Shown: positions 32,311-39,142 of the stretch, piece after piece
Layout: each line of letters starts with the position of its first letter
Position numbering within the stretch: the stretch's first letter is position 1
IMG/VR virus record: IMGVR_UViG_3300037234_000580
Span: 1-39,142 of that record
Direction: 5' to 3' (one strand)
DNA from: a virus
Length of the DNA: 39,142 bases
Notes under the pieces: model-generated
What the model saw: the letters and a program-made list of their open reading frames with translations, nothing else
Databases searched by the model: none
What the model was told of the DNA's origin: nothing
Program-made: the position numbers and the translations under genes

Positions 32311-32680
32311 GGTTTAGTTCTTCAAAGTAGAAGATAACTGGATTATCTATTATTTTTATCAATCCAAATCTTTCTGCAGTTCTAAAATTTACAGATGATT
32401 TTCTTCCTCTCTCTATTTGTAAAGAAATCTCTCTTCTAAACTCTTCTACAGAAAATGTCTGTTTTCTAAGGTTGCAAGGTCTACAAGAGGGAACTAAATT
32501 ATCAATAGAGTTAAGCCTTTTAGTTTCAATTTCAGATAGCCCATGCCCTCTCATTAGTGGCTCTTTATGATCTATATGGCATTTATTGAGTGTGATATCA
32601 TTACCACAATAATAACAATATCCATTTGTTTTTTTAAAAGATTCTTCTCTGATTTTTTTATTCACAATACAATCCTCCAT
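32303..32680 (-). CDS. HNH endonuclease
   Basis: 125 residues. CYYCGNDI, CHIDHKEPLMRG, then NLVPSCRPCNLRK give the two CxxC zinc pairs and the HNH (H-I-D-H...N) metal finger. HNH proteins near terminase genes help cos cleavage or packaging in HK97-like phages; here it lies between the terminase subunits. A homing nuclease is the alternative but no intron is evident. Confidence 0.85.
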   Translation of the reverse strand: MEDCIVNKKIREESFKKTNGYCYYCGNDITLNKCHIDHKEPLMRGHGLSEIETKRLNSIDNLVPSCRPCNLRKQTFSVEEFRREISLQIERGRKSSVNFRTAERFGLIKIIDNPVIFYFEELNLA

Positions 32681-32694
32681 TAATTAATCTTATT

Positions 32695-32919
32695 TTAGGC
32701 ATTAGCTTTCTTTGTAAATCTTCCGAAAGATATTCCATGGTCAGTTATAACTTCAAGAGTTGTGTCTTGATAAGCTAAAACAGATCCCACCTCGTATTCT
32801 TGAGCTATATCTAAATATACCTCTATTTGTTTTTCAGTCTTCATATCTTCTACTAGAGCCTGCTTGCTTATTGTCTTAGCGTATTTTTTGCCTTTTTTTA
32901 TTTTTTTATGTATATACAT
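32695..32919 (-). CDS. Small basic hypothetical protein
   Basis: 74 residues: a basic start (YIHKKIKKGKKYAKTISKQA) and a mixed C-terminus with VGSVLAYQDTTLEVITDHG. Located between methylase and HNH gene. No family. Confidence 0.5.
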   Translation of the reverse strand: MYIHKKIKKGKKYAKTISKQALVEDMKTEKQIEVYLDIAQEYEVGSVLAYQDTTLEVITDHGISFGRFTKKANA

Positions 32920-32928
32920 TATTTCCTC

Positions 32929-33672
32929 TTAAAATAAATTTGGTTGTTTTGGTGGTAATTTAACTCTAGGATTTAGAGTGAATAATTTTTCTGTACTAGT
33001 CTTTTTAGATCCGCTTAATGAACTTTTTACAGTTCCTTCCCATACACAACTAAAATCTTCTGGTGCAGAATATTCTGAAATAAATACTTGATGTCCTTTT
33101 AATTCCATTTTACGAACCCATATATAAAATAAATTATGGTTAAACTCGTCTGCAGTTACTGTATATTTTGCCGTTCCAATATATGGGATATCACAATATA
33201 TTATAGAATTCTCTGGATAAATTAAAGTTTCATATGATCCTGAATACCAATCTATATTTTTTAAATACTCTTTTTGTTTTGATATATTTTTATGAGCTTC
33301 ATGACTATAATTTCTTAACCCCATTTTTGTTTGAACCTCTCCAGCATATCCAGTAAACCAGATGCCATTGTAAGAACAAGCTATTCCAACATAACCAATA
33401 TAAAACAAATCATATTTATCAAAATTATCTTTAACATCTTTATAATGTTCTCGTGTTACATCTCTAGGAGGAATCCAACCATTTTGTAATTCTTTATACA
33501 GAGAAATTAAATATTTATTAATATCACTTCCAATTCTTAAACCATCGACCTTATCAATCATATTAGCACCACCAACAAACGGCTCCACATAATATTGATT
33601 AGGTTTACGATCTTTTAATATTATTGGCAATAACTCATGGGCTATTCGTGCCTTACTTCCCATATATTTCAT
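32929..33672 (-). CDS. DNA adenine methylase (Dam/D12 class)
   Basis: 247 residues. It begins MKYMGSKARIAHELLPIIL (motif X), holds motif I as VEPFVGGANM and motif IV as CDIPYIGT in place of the usual DPPY, then EYSAPEDFSCVWEG. The DIPY variant is a recognised phage form. It methylates adenine, probably guarding DNA from host restriction. Next to terS. Confidence 0.88.
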   Translation of the reverse strand: MKYMGSKARIAHELLPIILKDRKPNQYYVEPFVGGANMIDKVDGLRIGSDINKYLISLYKELQNGWIPPRDVTREHYKDVKDNFDKYDLFYIGYVGIACSYNGIWFTGYAGEVQTKMGLRNYSHEAHKNISKQKEYLKNIDWYSGSYETLIYPENSIIYCDIPYIGTAKYTVTADEFNHNLFYIWVRKMELKGHQVFISEYSAPEDFSCVWEGTVKSSLSGSKKTSTEKLFTLNPRVKLPPKQPNLF

Positions 33673-33687
33673 ATAACCTCACTTATA

Positions 33688-33707
33688 TCTATTTATCTTT
33701 ATTTAAA
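33688..33707. repeat. 20-bp direct repeat, left copy
   Basis: Identical to 34028-34047. On the minus strand it is the end of the 107-residue gene coding LNKDK-stop. The repeats bracket that single gene. Confidence 0.95.
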
Positions 33708-34012
33708 AGATTTTGATAATCTTTAACATACTCAGTATTTTCATTTCTCCACTGTTCCCATGAGTCATGATTAAGAATATGTTTTAACCAATCTGGATGT
33801 TCTCTTAATCCCTCGTCTAGTTCTAAATTAACTAATGGTTCATCTATATGGTCATTGCAACAAAATACATTAGGAGTAGATCCCTCGTTATCTTCCTCAT
33901 GTTGATAACCCATACCCCGATCTATCTTATTTTCACAGCCCTTAACATCGCAATAAGCTGGAATATCATACCCCTGCCATCTATCATTAGCCCAATACAC
34001 ACTGTATCCCAT
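33689..34012 (-). CDS. Conserved phage protein with Cys cluster
   Basis: 107 residues from ATG 34012 (GTG 34021 overlaps the ribosome site). DIPAYCDVKGCENKIDRGMGYQ and NVFCCNDHIDEPL carry four cysteines and a histidine, likely zinc-binding. The family is frequent in phages, without a known role. It is bracketed by 20-bp repeats and ends LNKDK like TerS. Confidence 0.7.
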   Translation of the reverse strand: MGYSVYWANDRWQGYDIPAYCDVKGCENKIDRGMGYQHEEDNEGSTPNVFCCNDHIDEPLVNLELDEGLREHPDWLKHILNHDSWEQWRNENTEYVKDYQNLLNKDK

Positions 34013-34027
34013 TTTTTTCACCTCACC

Positions 34028-34047
34028 TCTATTTATCTTTATTTAAA
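34028..34047. repeat. 20-bp direct repeat, right copy
   Basis: Identical to 33688-33707. It is the 3' end of terS, coding LNKDK-stop. Confidence 0.95.
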
Positions 34048-34670
34048 GCATCCATAAACAACTGCTTATTTTCTTCTTCTGTTAAACTACTGTAATCAAT
34101 TATATTTGTAACAGAATTATCTGTTGAATTATCGACTATCACAGTTTGATCTTTATAAAGACCACCGTATTTCGCCAATTTATCCAGAGCAGAATCTTTA
34201 TCATAGTATTCTATTTTAATAACACCGTAACGATCTTGAGATATAGATTTAATCGCTTTAGTCTGATTAGAATTCTTAGTATCTATCATCTCGACAACTT
34301 GGTATTCCTTGGTTTCAGTCTCACCTGTAGGCTTCCCCATTTCGTCTTTAATAGGGACTTCTTCGGTTTTAGTCACAACATTGATATCATTAGAAGTATC
34401 AGCAAAAGCAATCGCTTCAAGCTCAGTTAACACCCTATGCCTAAGTTGGCCTCGTTGCATTCCGAGATCATCTTCTATCAATCCATTGAGGTATTTTTGC
34501 ACTCTAACATTTTTCAACAACCTATTTGCCTGGGAATAAGCGGTCTTTTTACTGTATCCCGAAAGAATAGCAGCTTCCTCTTTTTTCCACTTAGTTTCTA
34601 CATAGTATCGACAAAACTCTTTTTGCCTTTGGTTTATTTCAACCTCTTTTTTATCCTTATCTTTTCCCAT
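34029..34670 (-). CDS. terS: Terminase small subunit
   Basis: 213 residues, Terminase_2 type. The N-terminal HTH region QRQKEFCRYYVETKWKKEEA AILSGYSKKTAYSQANRLLK matches the DNA-recognition domain, followed by a helical oligomerisation part and an acidic C-terminus. It recognises pac or cos DNA and feeds TerL. It has its own promoter and is separated from TerL by about 5 kb. Confidence 0.87.
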   Translation of the reverse strand: MGKDKDKKEVEINQRQKEFCRYYVETKWKKEEAAILSGYSKKTAYSQANRLLKNVRVQKYLNGLIEDDLGMQRGQLRHRVLTELEAIAFADTSNDINVVTKTEEVPIKDEMGKPTGETETKEYQVVEMIDTKNSNQTKAIKSISQDRYGVIKIEYYDKDSALDKLAKYGGLYKDQTVIVDNSTDNSVTNIIDYSSLTEEENKQLFMDALNKDK

Positions 34671-34694
34671 AGTTCAATCCTCCCATGCACTATA

Positions 34695-34723
34695 ATTTTA
34701 CTCCAAATTCACGTATATTACAA
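34695..34723 (-). promoter_or_regulatory. Promoter of terS
   Basis: -35 TTGTAA (34723-34718), 17-base spacer, -10 TAAAAT (34700-34695), then GGGAGGATT ribosome site and ATG at 34670. The rest of the gap up to 34826 is noncoding (156 bases); a cos or pac site could lie here but none is recognised. Confidence 0.6.
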
Positions 34724-34826
34724 ATTATCTATAACGCTGATATATCACCATAGAACGATCGCTTTAACTTAAACGAGTACTTTATCAACTAGCGACCCCA
34801 TGAAGCCTGTGTGTTTATTTGTACTA

Positions 34827-35333
34827 CTACTCTGTTGATTTTGGTAATGGTTGCCATTTGTCATTAATGTCTAATACTTTATTATTATCAACATCTTCCC
34901 GACTCCAAAACTGGCAAATAGTCCAGTCGTTAATGTCGGATTCATCGTACATATAGATTTCTTCCTGGACTGTATCGTCTGTTAATAATAAAACTTTTTG
35001 TCCTATTTTTGGCAATTCATTCTTAGCGCTAATCCACTTATCACTCAAGTTTTCTACCTGTTTGTTTAGAAGGTTTATGCATTCCTCTTTTCTTAGATCT
35101 TCTAGTTTTAATTGTTCAATCTCACTAGTCAACTCAGTAACACAATCCATCGCTTTAGTTATTAAAAGCTGAGTAGAGTATTTATCTGAATGATATCCCG
35201 ATATAGTAGCCAAACACATTCTTAAATCCATTTCTGATTGTTTATTATCCACTTCTCCACTTCCTCCCTTTGGCGCTGTATACTCTTTATCATTTGAACC
35301 CTTTGGCTCATATCCGTTTTGCATCTCACCCAT
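34827..35333 (-). CDS. DUF551-containing protein
   Basis: 168 residues from ATG 35333 (GGGAGAG upstream). The C-terminal 60 residues hold DUF551: DKWISAKNELPKIGQKVLLL ... WQPLP. The first 100 residues are helical and acidic (SEIEQLKLEDLRKEECINLL). DUF551 is common in phages, function unknown. Confidence 0.75.
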   Translation of the reverse strand: MGEMQNGYEPKGSNDKEYTAPKGGSGEVDNKQSEMDLRMCLATISGYHSDKYSTQLLITKAMDCVTELTSEIEQLKLEDLRKEECINLLNKQVENLSDKWISAKNELPKIGQKVLLLTDDTVQEEIYMYDESDINDWTICQFWSREDVDNNKVLDINDKWQPLPKSTE

Positions 35334-35334
35334 A

Positions 35335-35559
35335 TTACTCTCCCATCTCACAAAATTCTTTAAAACTCATTTTAGTCTGCTGCTTAATACAAAATTTAAC
35401 AAATTCAGAAGTAGAAGAAAATCTTCCATCATATCTTCTTAGTGCAATCTTAAATTTCTTTTTATTCTCAGAGGTAACGTTGAATAAACTTTTCATAGAT
35501 CCAGATTCATAACTGTCCACTTTTTTCTGTAGCTCTTTTATTTTTCTATCTGGGTTCAT
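35335..35559 (-). CDS. Small hypothetical protein, early operon
   Basis: 74 residues, basic middle (NVTSENKKKFKIALRRYDGR). Its ATG overlaps the initiator gene stop (ATGA), coupling the two. No family. Confidence 0.55.
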   Translation of the reverse strand: MNPDRKIKELQKKVDSYESGSMKSLFNVTSENKKKFKIALRRYDGRFSSTSEFVKFCIKQQTKMSFKEFCEMGE

Positions 35560-36368
35560 TGGACAATCCTGTTTTCATTAGGGTTAAAAGGTTTGTATTT
35601 ACTATCAGTTTTTTTTACAGCATTACCTACAATCTTATTTAGCTTTGAAAAGTTATCCACAACCTGCTGATCAGTCAACTCCTGCGTTTCCTCTTCTATT
35701 TCTATTTCTATTTCTATTTCTTTTTTATATTCATATTCTATTTCTTCTTTATATTCCCCCAGTGTATCCCCCTGTTGAATTGGGATGGTTCCCCCAATGG
35801 TTCCCTCTAGAGACGGTTTAGAGGCACTAAAAAGTGATTTTAGAAGGTGTTGTATATTAAATACCCTATGAGATTTATCCAAAGGAAGATTTAAGGATTT
35901 TTTCTTAGCATAACTCATTGCGTTTCTGTTTTGGGAATCAATTGCTGAATTTATCCCCGATTCTACCTTCTGAGTAAAGGCTGTTACCCATGGTTCTATC
36001 CCTCCATTTGAGTCAGATAATATGAATACTATCTTATCTCTAGGAGCGACGGCCATTATGTCATAAGCCTTTTTACACATGTTAGGATTTAGCTCATTAT
36101 TCTTGATAAAATTCTTTAAAGCTAACCAGTTTCCAGAGAAGAGAATCTTCTTATCTTCGGTTAATTTTTGAATTCCGATCTTAACTTGATCCTCTGAAAG
36201 CTTGGTATAATTCATTAGTTTCCTAATAGATATCTCGTAAACTCCTGCCAAATTGTTATGAGGGTTTAATATCATAGTTAGGTATAATAACGTTGTACTG
36301 CTATCTAAGTCTTCAATATAAGGGTCTTCATAGAAGAACGTATTGAAGTATCTTTTGTTAGACTGAGC
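35556..36368 (-). CDS. Replication initiator-like protein (winged-helix)
   Basis: 270 residues from ATG 36368, with AAAAGG ten bases upstream. The N-terminal part (YIEDLDSSTTLLYLTMILNP, ISIRKLMNYTKLSEDQVKIG) resembles a winged-helix replisome-organiser domain. A Pro/Ser/Gly linker and a Glu/Ile-rich repeat (KKEIEIEIEIEEE at about 232-244) follow. The repeat is coded by a hexanucleotide tract and may mark an origin, as in lambda O. DNA-binding target unproven. Confidence 0.65.
   Translation of the reverse strand, partial: AQSNKRYFNTFFYEDPYIEDLDSSTTLLYLTMILNPHNNLAGVYEISIRKLMNYTKLSEDQVKIGIQKLTEDKKILFSGNWLALKNFIKNNELNPNMCKKAYDIMAVAPRDKIVFILSDSNGGIEPWVTAFTQKVESGINSAIDSQNRNAMSYAKKKSLNLPLDKSHRVFNIQHLLKSLFSASKPSLEGTIGGTIPIQQGDTLGEYKEEIEYEYKKEIEIEIEIEEETQELTDQQVVDNFSKLNKIVGNAVKKTDSKYKPFNPNENRIVQ
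35694..35721. repeat. Hexanucleotide microsatellite, (TTCTAT)4.5
   Basis: Four full copies and a partial one of TTCTAT, coding the Glu-Ile repeat in the initiator gene, with degenerate copies on its right. Short-tandem-repeat iterons can serve as an origin, or the tract may simply expand by slippage. Confidence 0.85.
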
Positions 36369-36975
36369 CATTAATAAAGTCCTTTTCATAAGATTTTTTA
36401 AAGTTATAAATGTTCTCCATAGTCATCACGGCTTGAGGGTAATTTTTACCACCTATAGTGTTAGTTCTTAAAGATATAAAATCCCTATTTAATGCATGTT
36501 GAGTTGGTAATTTTTCAGATGTTAATAGGTGTTTTTCTATCATTAAATTAAAGATAAAAGTTCTTTTTAATCCTAGCTGTTTACCTGCATTAGTTATTGA
36601 ATAATGTTTATCTTTATCCCTAATACACTCTTCTGCAAGTTTTACTTTTGGGGCTTGTAAAGTTAATTGCTTTTTAGCTTCTGTTAATTCTAATCGCAAA
36701 GACTCTTCTTGTTCTTTTAAGAATCCAAAAGCTTGTTGTATTAAAAGATTCTTTTCTAGTTGGGTTTTATTAGCTACAACTTTTGTTGTAGGTCGCAATT
36801 TTAACTTTATAATAGTTACTTCTTCTTCGGTCAATAATGTTTTTACACCGTTTTTCATTTTATCTGGAAACAATTCTCTTATCCACTTTTTAATTGCTTC
36901 GTGACTTAATTCAAATACAGAAGCCACTTCCTCCACTGTCATTTTTTTATCAAATATATCTAATTCATTCTTCAT
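36358..36975 (-). CDS. Antirepressor-like protein with KilAC domain
   Basis: 205 residues. N-terminal HTH (VEEVASVFELSHEAIKKWIRE), then a coiled coil (65-105) and a C-terminal KilAC-type domain (HYSITNAGKQLGLKRTFIFN ... HALNRDFISLRT). Such proteins inactivate repressors or control early genes. Start overlaps the excisionase-like gene by 11 bases. Confidence 0.75.
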   Translation of the reverse strand: MKNELDIFDKKMTVEEVASVFELSHEAIKKWIRELFPDKMKNGVKTLLTEEEVTIIKLKLRPTTKVVANKTQLEKNLLIQQAFGFLKEQEESLRLELTEAKKQLTLQAPKVKLAEECIRDKDKHYSITNAGKQLGLKRTFIFNLMIEKHLLTSEKLPTQHALNRDFISLRTNTIGGKNYPQAVMTMENIYNFKKSYEKDFINGSV

Positions 36976-37147
36976 CGACAGGCTCCTTTACACTCTCAGC
37001 GTATTCGTCTAATTCTTTTACACTTACCTTGGTACCATTCATAAAATACTTAGATAACTTTTTCTCTCTAAATAGCTTATATAGAGCATTTCTTTTAATA
37101 CCATATATTTCGCCGACCTCTATTACTGTTAAATATTTCTTTTCCAT
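36965..37147 (-). CDS. Excisionase/AlpA-like HTH protein
   Basis: 60 residues (KYLTVIEVGEIYGIKRNALY ... VSVKELDEYAESVKE), helix-turn-helix of the helix_17 type. It is the first leftward gene from the divergent control region, with AAGG before ATG. It likely binds the nearby palindrome and repeats. Confidence 0.75.
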   Translation of the reverse strand: MEKKYLTVIEVGEIYGIKRNALYKLFREKKLSKYFMNGTKVSVKELDEYAESVKEPVDEE

Positions 37148-37168
37148 AAAGTAACCTTAAACTAATAA

Positions 37169-37201
37169 TTACTTTAAGTAAACAAATAATTACAAATAAT
37201 T
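37169..37201. promoter_or_regulatory. Operator-like palindrome and direct repeats
   Basis: TTACTT-T-AAGTAA (37169-37181), a 13-base palindrome, and two direct copies of ACAAATAATT (37182-37191, 37192-37201) stand between the divergent early genes. They are natural targets for the HTH protein and control both directions. Confidence 0.6.
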
Positions 37202-37202
37202 A

Positions 37203-37231
37203 TTGATTTATATAATCTTTAATGCTATTCT
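37203..37231 (+). promoter_or_regulatory. Promoter of the plus-strand early operon
   Basis: -35 TTGATT (37203-37208), 17-base spacer, -10 TATTCT (37226-37231); GTGAGGTT ribosome site precedes ATG 37263. Confidence 0.7.
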
Positions 37232-37262
37232 TAACTCATATTAAATACAGTGAGGTTAAAAT

Positions 37263-37493
37263 ATGTACAAAGGTGATTTAACAAAAGAAGAAGCTTTAAA
37301 GGCTATGGAAAAAGGTGAAAAGGTTTGTAGGGAAGGGTTTTCACCTAAAGAATATGTGTGGATAGACGATGCTGGAAAAATCAGATCAGAAGAAGGTTAT
37401 TACTTTAATGATTGGTGGTATGAAATAGAACCAACTATGGACAAATTTAATACAGATGATAAGACTTTTTATTTATATAAGGGAAGTGAATAA
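37263..37493 (+). CDS. Small DUF2829/Tad2-like protein candidate
   Basis: 76 residues: KEEALKAMEKGEKVCREGFS ... YVWIDDAGKIRSEEGYYFND. The order 'EALkal.kGkkVrr.gw ... W' mirrors the N-terminal half of DUF2829 (Tad2), but the defining C-terminal motif LASQTDxLAxDW is absent. First gene of a plus-strand three-gene operon. May be an early anti-defence or an unrelated small domain. Confidence 0.6.
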   Translation: MYKGDLTKEEALKAMEKGEKVCREGFSPKEYVWIDDAGKIRSEEGYYFNDWWYEIEPTMDKFNTDDKTFYLYKGSE

Positions 37494-37834
37494 TGAAAAG
37501 TATTAAATATAGAGTATGGAATACTAGAGAGAAAAAATATCATCTTCCTTTTAAGAGTTGCAGCACTACTTATAATCTAAGTTACTATGAAAACACTAAA
37601 CATGTTAAATACCCAGAAGAGTTTATCGGCCTAATTATAGAAGATCAAATGGTGTTTGTTGGGGATATTGTATATATCGCTGGAGTAGGAAACTGCGAGG
37701 TTAAATTCTCAGACGAGACTCTAGGGGTTATATTTGTATCTCTAGGTACTGAAACAGAGTGGAACTACCAGGATGTAATAGAAGATATCGAGAGAGTTGT
37801 GGGTAATGTTAATGAGGGAGTAATTGATGGATAA
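37493..37834 (+). CDS. YopX-family protein
   Basis: 113 residues. KYRVWNTREKKYHLP and the second half MVFVGDIVYIAGVGNCEVKF ... RVVGNVNEG follow the phage YopX pattern (beta-barrel, GDIV, final GNiyE). ATG overlaps the previous stop (TAATG). Function unknown, common in early phage operons. Confidence 0.78.
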   Translation: MKSIKYRVWNTREKKYHLPFKSCSTTYNLSYYENTKHVKYPEEFIGLIIEDQMVFVGDIVYIAGVGNCEVKFSDETLGVIFVSLGTETEWNYQDVIEDIERVVGNVNEGVIDG

Positions 37835-38021
37835 AAAATGTCCTAAATGTAATGGCATGAAAATAATAATAGTTTGGTGTGGCTATATGGGAAGTGGTAA
37901 AACCTGTGATAAATGTAAAGGGAAAGGAGTTGTTGAAGATAATAATTATGATTACGGAGTAAATAATCCAGTAAATTTTCAATCAGAAGATAGTAGCAAA
38001 AGATTTTTTAAACCAAAATAA
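37827..38021 (+). CDS. DnaJ-type zinc-finger mini-protein
   Basis: 64 residues from ATG 37827 (GGGAG upstream; a TTG three bases earlier is not used). KKCPKCNGMKI and CDKCKGKGVVE are two CxxCxGxG modules of DnaJ type, one zinc site. The operon ends just after it at a terminator. Confidence 0.75.
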   Translation: MDKKCPKCNGMKIIIVWCGYMGSGKTCDKCKGKGVVEDNNYDYGVNNPVNFQSEDSSKRFFKPK

Positions 38022-38032
38022 ACAATAATACA

Positions 38033-38058
38033 AGGCTCCTTCGGGAGCTTTTTTTTAT
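38033..38058 (+). terminator. Intrinsic terminator, plus-strand operon
   Basis: GCTCC-TTCG-GGAGC stem with an exceptionally stable tetraloop, then TTTTTTTATTT. It lies 13 bases past the last gene of the plus operon and faces the minus terminator at 38061-38095. Confidence 0.88.
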
Positions 38059-38060
38059 TT

Positions 38061-38095
38061 ATAAATAAAAAGATCCAAGCGGTTAAACTTGGATC
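38061..38095 (-). terminator. Intrinsic terminator for leftward edge genes
   Basis: Minus strand GATCCAAG / CTTGGATC perfect 8-bp stem (38095-38072), followed by TTTTTATTTATAAAT. It ends the 39142-38188 genes, back to back with the plus-strand terminator. Confidence 0.82.
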
Positions 38096-38187
38096 AAGTG
38101 AGGTACTATAAAATTGAAAAGCCTGGAGGCAATTCTCATTACTAGATAAATTATTATTACATTAAATATCGCTGTTGTAAATAGTAG

Positions 38188-38661
38188 TTATTCATAAACC
38201 CTATCCTCTATCTTTATTAATTCCCACTTAAGTTTTGTTAAATATTTATTGCAGCTATCAACAACTTTCTGAGCTTTATTTTTAGTGTCATTAACTCGAA
38301 CCATTTCAGATACGGCTTTATCTTTAGTTAATATAGTTTTAACAGGTTGATCTTCAAATATTATTTCAAGGCCTAAAGTCACGGCTAAATCATACTCCAT
38401 ATTAGCACCTCTTGAGCCTTCCCAACCAGACAGCATATAAATACAATCACAATCGATTAAGGCTTTAAGATCAGCTTTAATATAAATTATATATCTTTTC
38501 TCACCCTGGATTGAATCTGGAATAGAGAGACCCCGTGCAATATCTGCAGGATTAACTACATCGTAACCCTGTTGTCTTAATTCCTCAGAGACATAATCGA
38601 ATTTAGGCCAATTGAGATCTGGAAGATCAGACATAGCACCGCTTACATATATTTTTTTCAT
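38188..38661 (-). CDS. DUF4406 / nucleoside deoxyribosyltransferase-like protein
   Basis: 157 residues. MKKIYVSGAMSDLPDLNWPK, DVVNPADIARG, DLKALIDCDCIYMLSGWEGS and GANMEYDLAVTLGLE are the DUF4406 signature, a Rossmann-like fold related to nucleoside 2-deoxyribosyltransferases. Phage members may salvage or alter nucleotides; activity unproven. The last 50 residues are a helical extension. Confidence 0.82.
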   Translation of the reverse strand: MKKIYVSGAMSDLPDLNWPKFDYVSEELRQQGYDVVNPADIARGLSIPDSIQGEKRYIIYIKADLKALIDCDCIYMLSGWEGSRGANMEYDLAVTLGLEIIFEDQPVKTILTKDKAVSEMVRVNDTKNKAQKVVDSCNKYLTKLKWELIKIEDRVYE

Positions 38662-39023
38662 AATTGCTCCAATATATATTTAATTGCTTTTGTTTTTGCT
38701 TGGTCGGGAGTAAATACTGACAAGTCAAATCCTTCTGGATGTTGAGTTTTAGTTTTTAAATTAAAATATATTGAAGATATATATCCACTTGTTTGATCTA
38801 TCATTATATTCGACTTTTTATTTATCCCTTCAATGACTCTAGTTAGAAAATGAGGATAATATCCCCACTGTTTTATATTAGCAATATACCAGTATGATTT
38901 ACTGAATTCCGTAATATAGATAATATCGTAATCACTGTCGCTATGTTGCTTTCTATATTCAAACCCTTCTACCTCAAAATTATCAAATATTTTTTTAATA
39001 TCTTCTACTGTTAATATATCCAT
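38658..39023 (-). CDS. Hypothetical early protein, unknown
   Basis: 121 residues from ATG 39023, which overlaps the stop of the upstream gene (TGATG). The ribosome site is AAAGGAAAAG. The sequence is aromatic-rich (FSKSYWYIANIKQWGYYPHF) with no domain I recognise. Stop overlaps the DUF4406 start by four bases. Confidence 0.6.
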   Translation of the reverse strand: MDILTVEDIKKIFDNFEVEGFEYRKQHSDSDYDIIYITEFSKSYWYIANIKQWGYYPHFLTRVIEGINKKSNIMIDQTSGYISSIYFNLKTKTQHPEGFDLSVFTPDQAKTKAIKYILEQL

Positions 39024-39142
39024 CACTTTTCCTTTAAATCTGATTTTTTAAGAACAAATTTCTGGTTATCAATCCATTCTATCATAGGTTTCCCTCGATA
39101 TCCCTTCTCCCAAACTAACCACGCATAAACTATTCCTGCAGT
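39023..39142 (-). CDS. C-terminus of a methyltransferase-like protein, partial
   Basis: 39 C-terminal residues run in from the right edge: AGIVYAWLVWEKGYRGKPMI ... DNQKFVLKKSDLKEK. The WLVWEKGYxGxPxIxWI pattern occurs at the end of phage SAM-dependent methyltransferases, which is the likeliest identity. The gene continues outside the window. Confidence 0.55.
   Translation of the reverse strand, partial: TAGIVYAWLVWEKGYRGKPMIEWIDNQKFVLKKSDLKEK

Noticed and set aside
34309-34772. Plus-strand open frames opposite terS
   Set aside because: Antisense to a recognised gene, hydrophobic low-complexity translation, and no ribosome site.
34740-34826. cos site upstream of terS
   Set aside because: The gap has palindromic bits such as CGATCG, but nothing distinguishes it from general AT-rich sequence; ends must be determined directly.
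37141-37262. Attachment site or integrase near the excisionase-like gene
   Set aside because: No integrase reading frame exists anywhere in the window, and no att-like duplication was found; the HTH protein may serve as a regulator only.
1-39142. CRISPR array
   Set aside because: No regularly spaced repeats of 23-40 bases; the 20-bp repeats are single pairs at gene junctions.

Overview
This window is most of the structural half, plus part of the early region, of a low-GC (roughly one-third GC) tailed phage or prophage with a contractile (myovirus) tail. The tail and baseplate genes follow the Mu order (gp37-like terminator, sheath, tube, chaperones, tape measure, gp43-like, gp44 to gp48-like). 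The head is HK97-type: portal, gpF-like minor head protein, U35 protease, capsid protein, connectors. Packaging uses a terminase of classical large and small subunits. No integrase, transposase, CRISPR array, rRNA or insertion sequence is visible, and the host cannot be fixed from sequence. Strong AGGAG-type ribosome sites, AT-rich codons and E. coli-like -35/-10 boxes suit a low-GC bacterium such as a Firmicute or a fusobacterium; this is a guess.

Nearly everything is on the minus strand, so transcription runs from high to low coordinates. From the right: a small edge cluster (39142-38188: methyltransferase-like tail, unknown gene, DUF4406 protein); a convergent pair of terminators; a three-gene plus-strand early operon (37263-38021); a divergent control region (37148-37262); then a leftward early operon (excisionase-like HTH, KilAC antirepressor, replication initiator, DUF551 protein) and terS with its own promoter. 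Accessory genes follow (Dam-type methylase, HNH nuclease, many mini-proteins with cysteine pairs). At 30700-31412 about 710 nt hold no gene but many hairpins and two tRNA-like segments, the best candidate for an unusual large phage RNA. TerL (27538-29085) opens the packaging and head block.

Between TerL and portal lie small genes, including a peptide deformylase and an HTH protein. Head genes run from 25105 to 16923. They are interrupted by a plus-strand insert at 17451-18370 (ribbon-helix-helix mini-protein plus PAPS-reductase-like enzyme). Then come a DUF2829/Tad2-like protein (candidate Thoeris inhibitor), a GroES co-chaperonin, an orphan gene flanked by 20-bp repeats, and the tail operon with three unknown virion-like proteins. 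A membrane-bound LuxR-type HTH protein, coiled-coil/TM protein, 3-TM holin and C39-like peptidase form a lysis-like cassette. The tail chaperones show a -1 frameshift site, followed by tape measure and baseplate genes to the left edge.

Four intrinsic terminators lie inside the late operon with no obvious promoter after them, which implies read-through or antitermination. Starts were set by ribosome binding sites; several small genes (17451, 26893, 29983, 30575, 31980, 32143) were found by direct reading.
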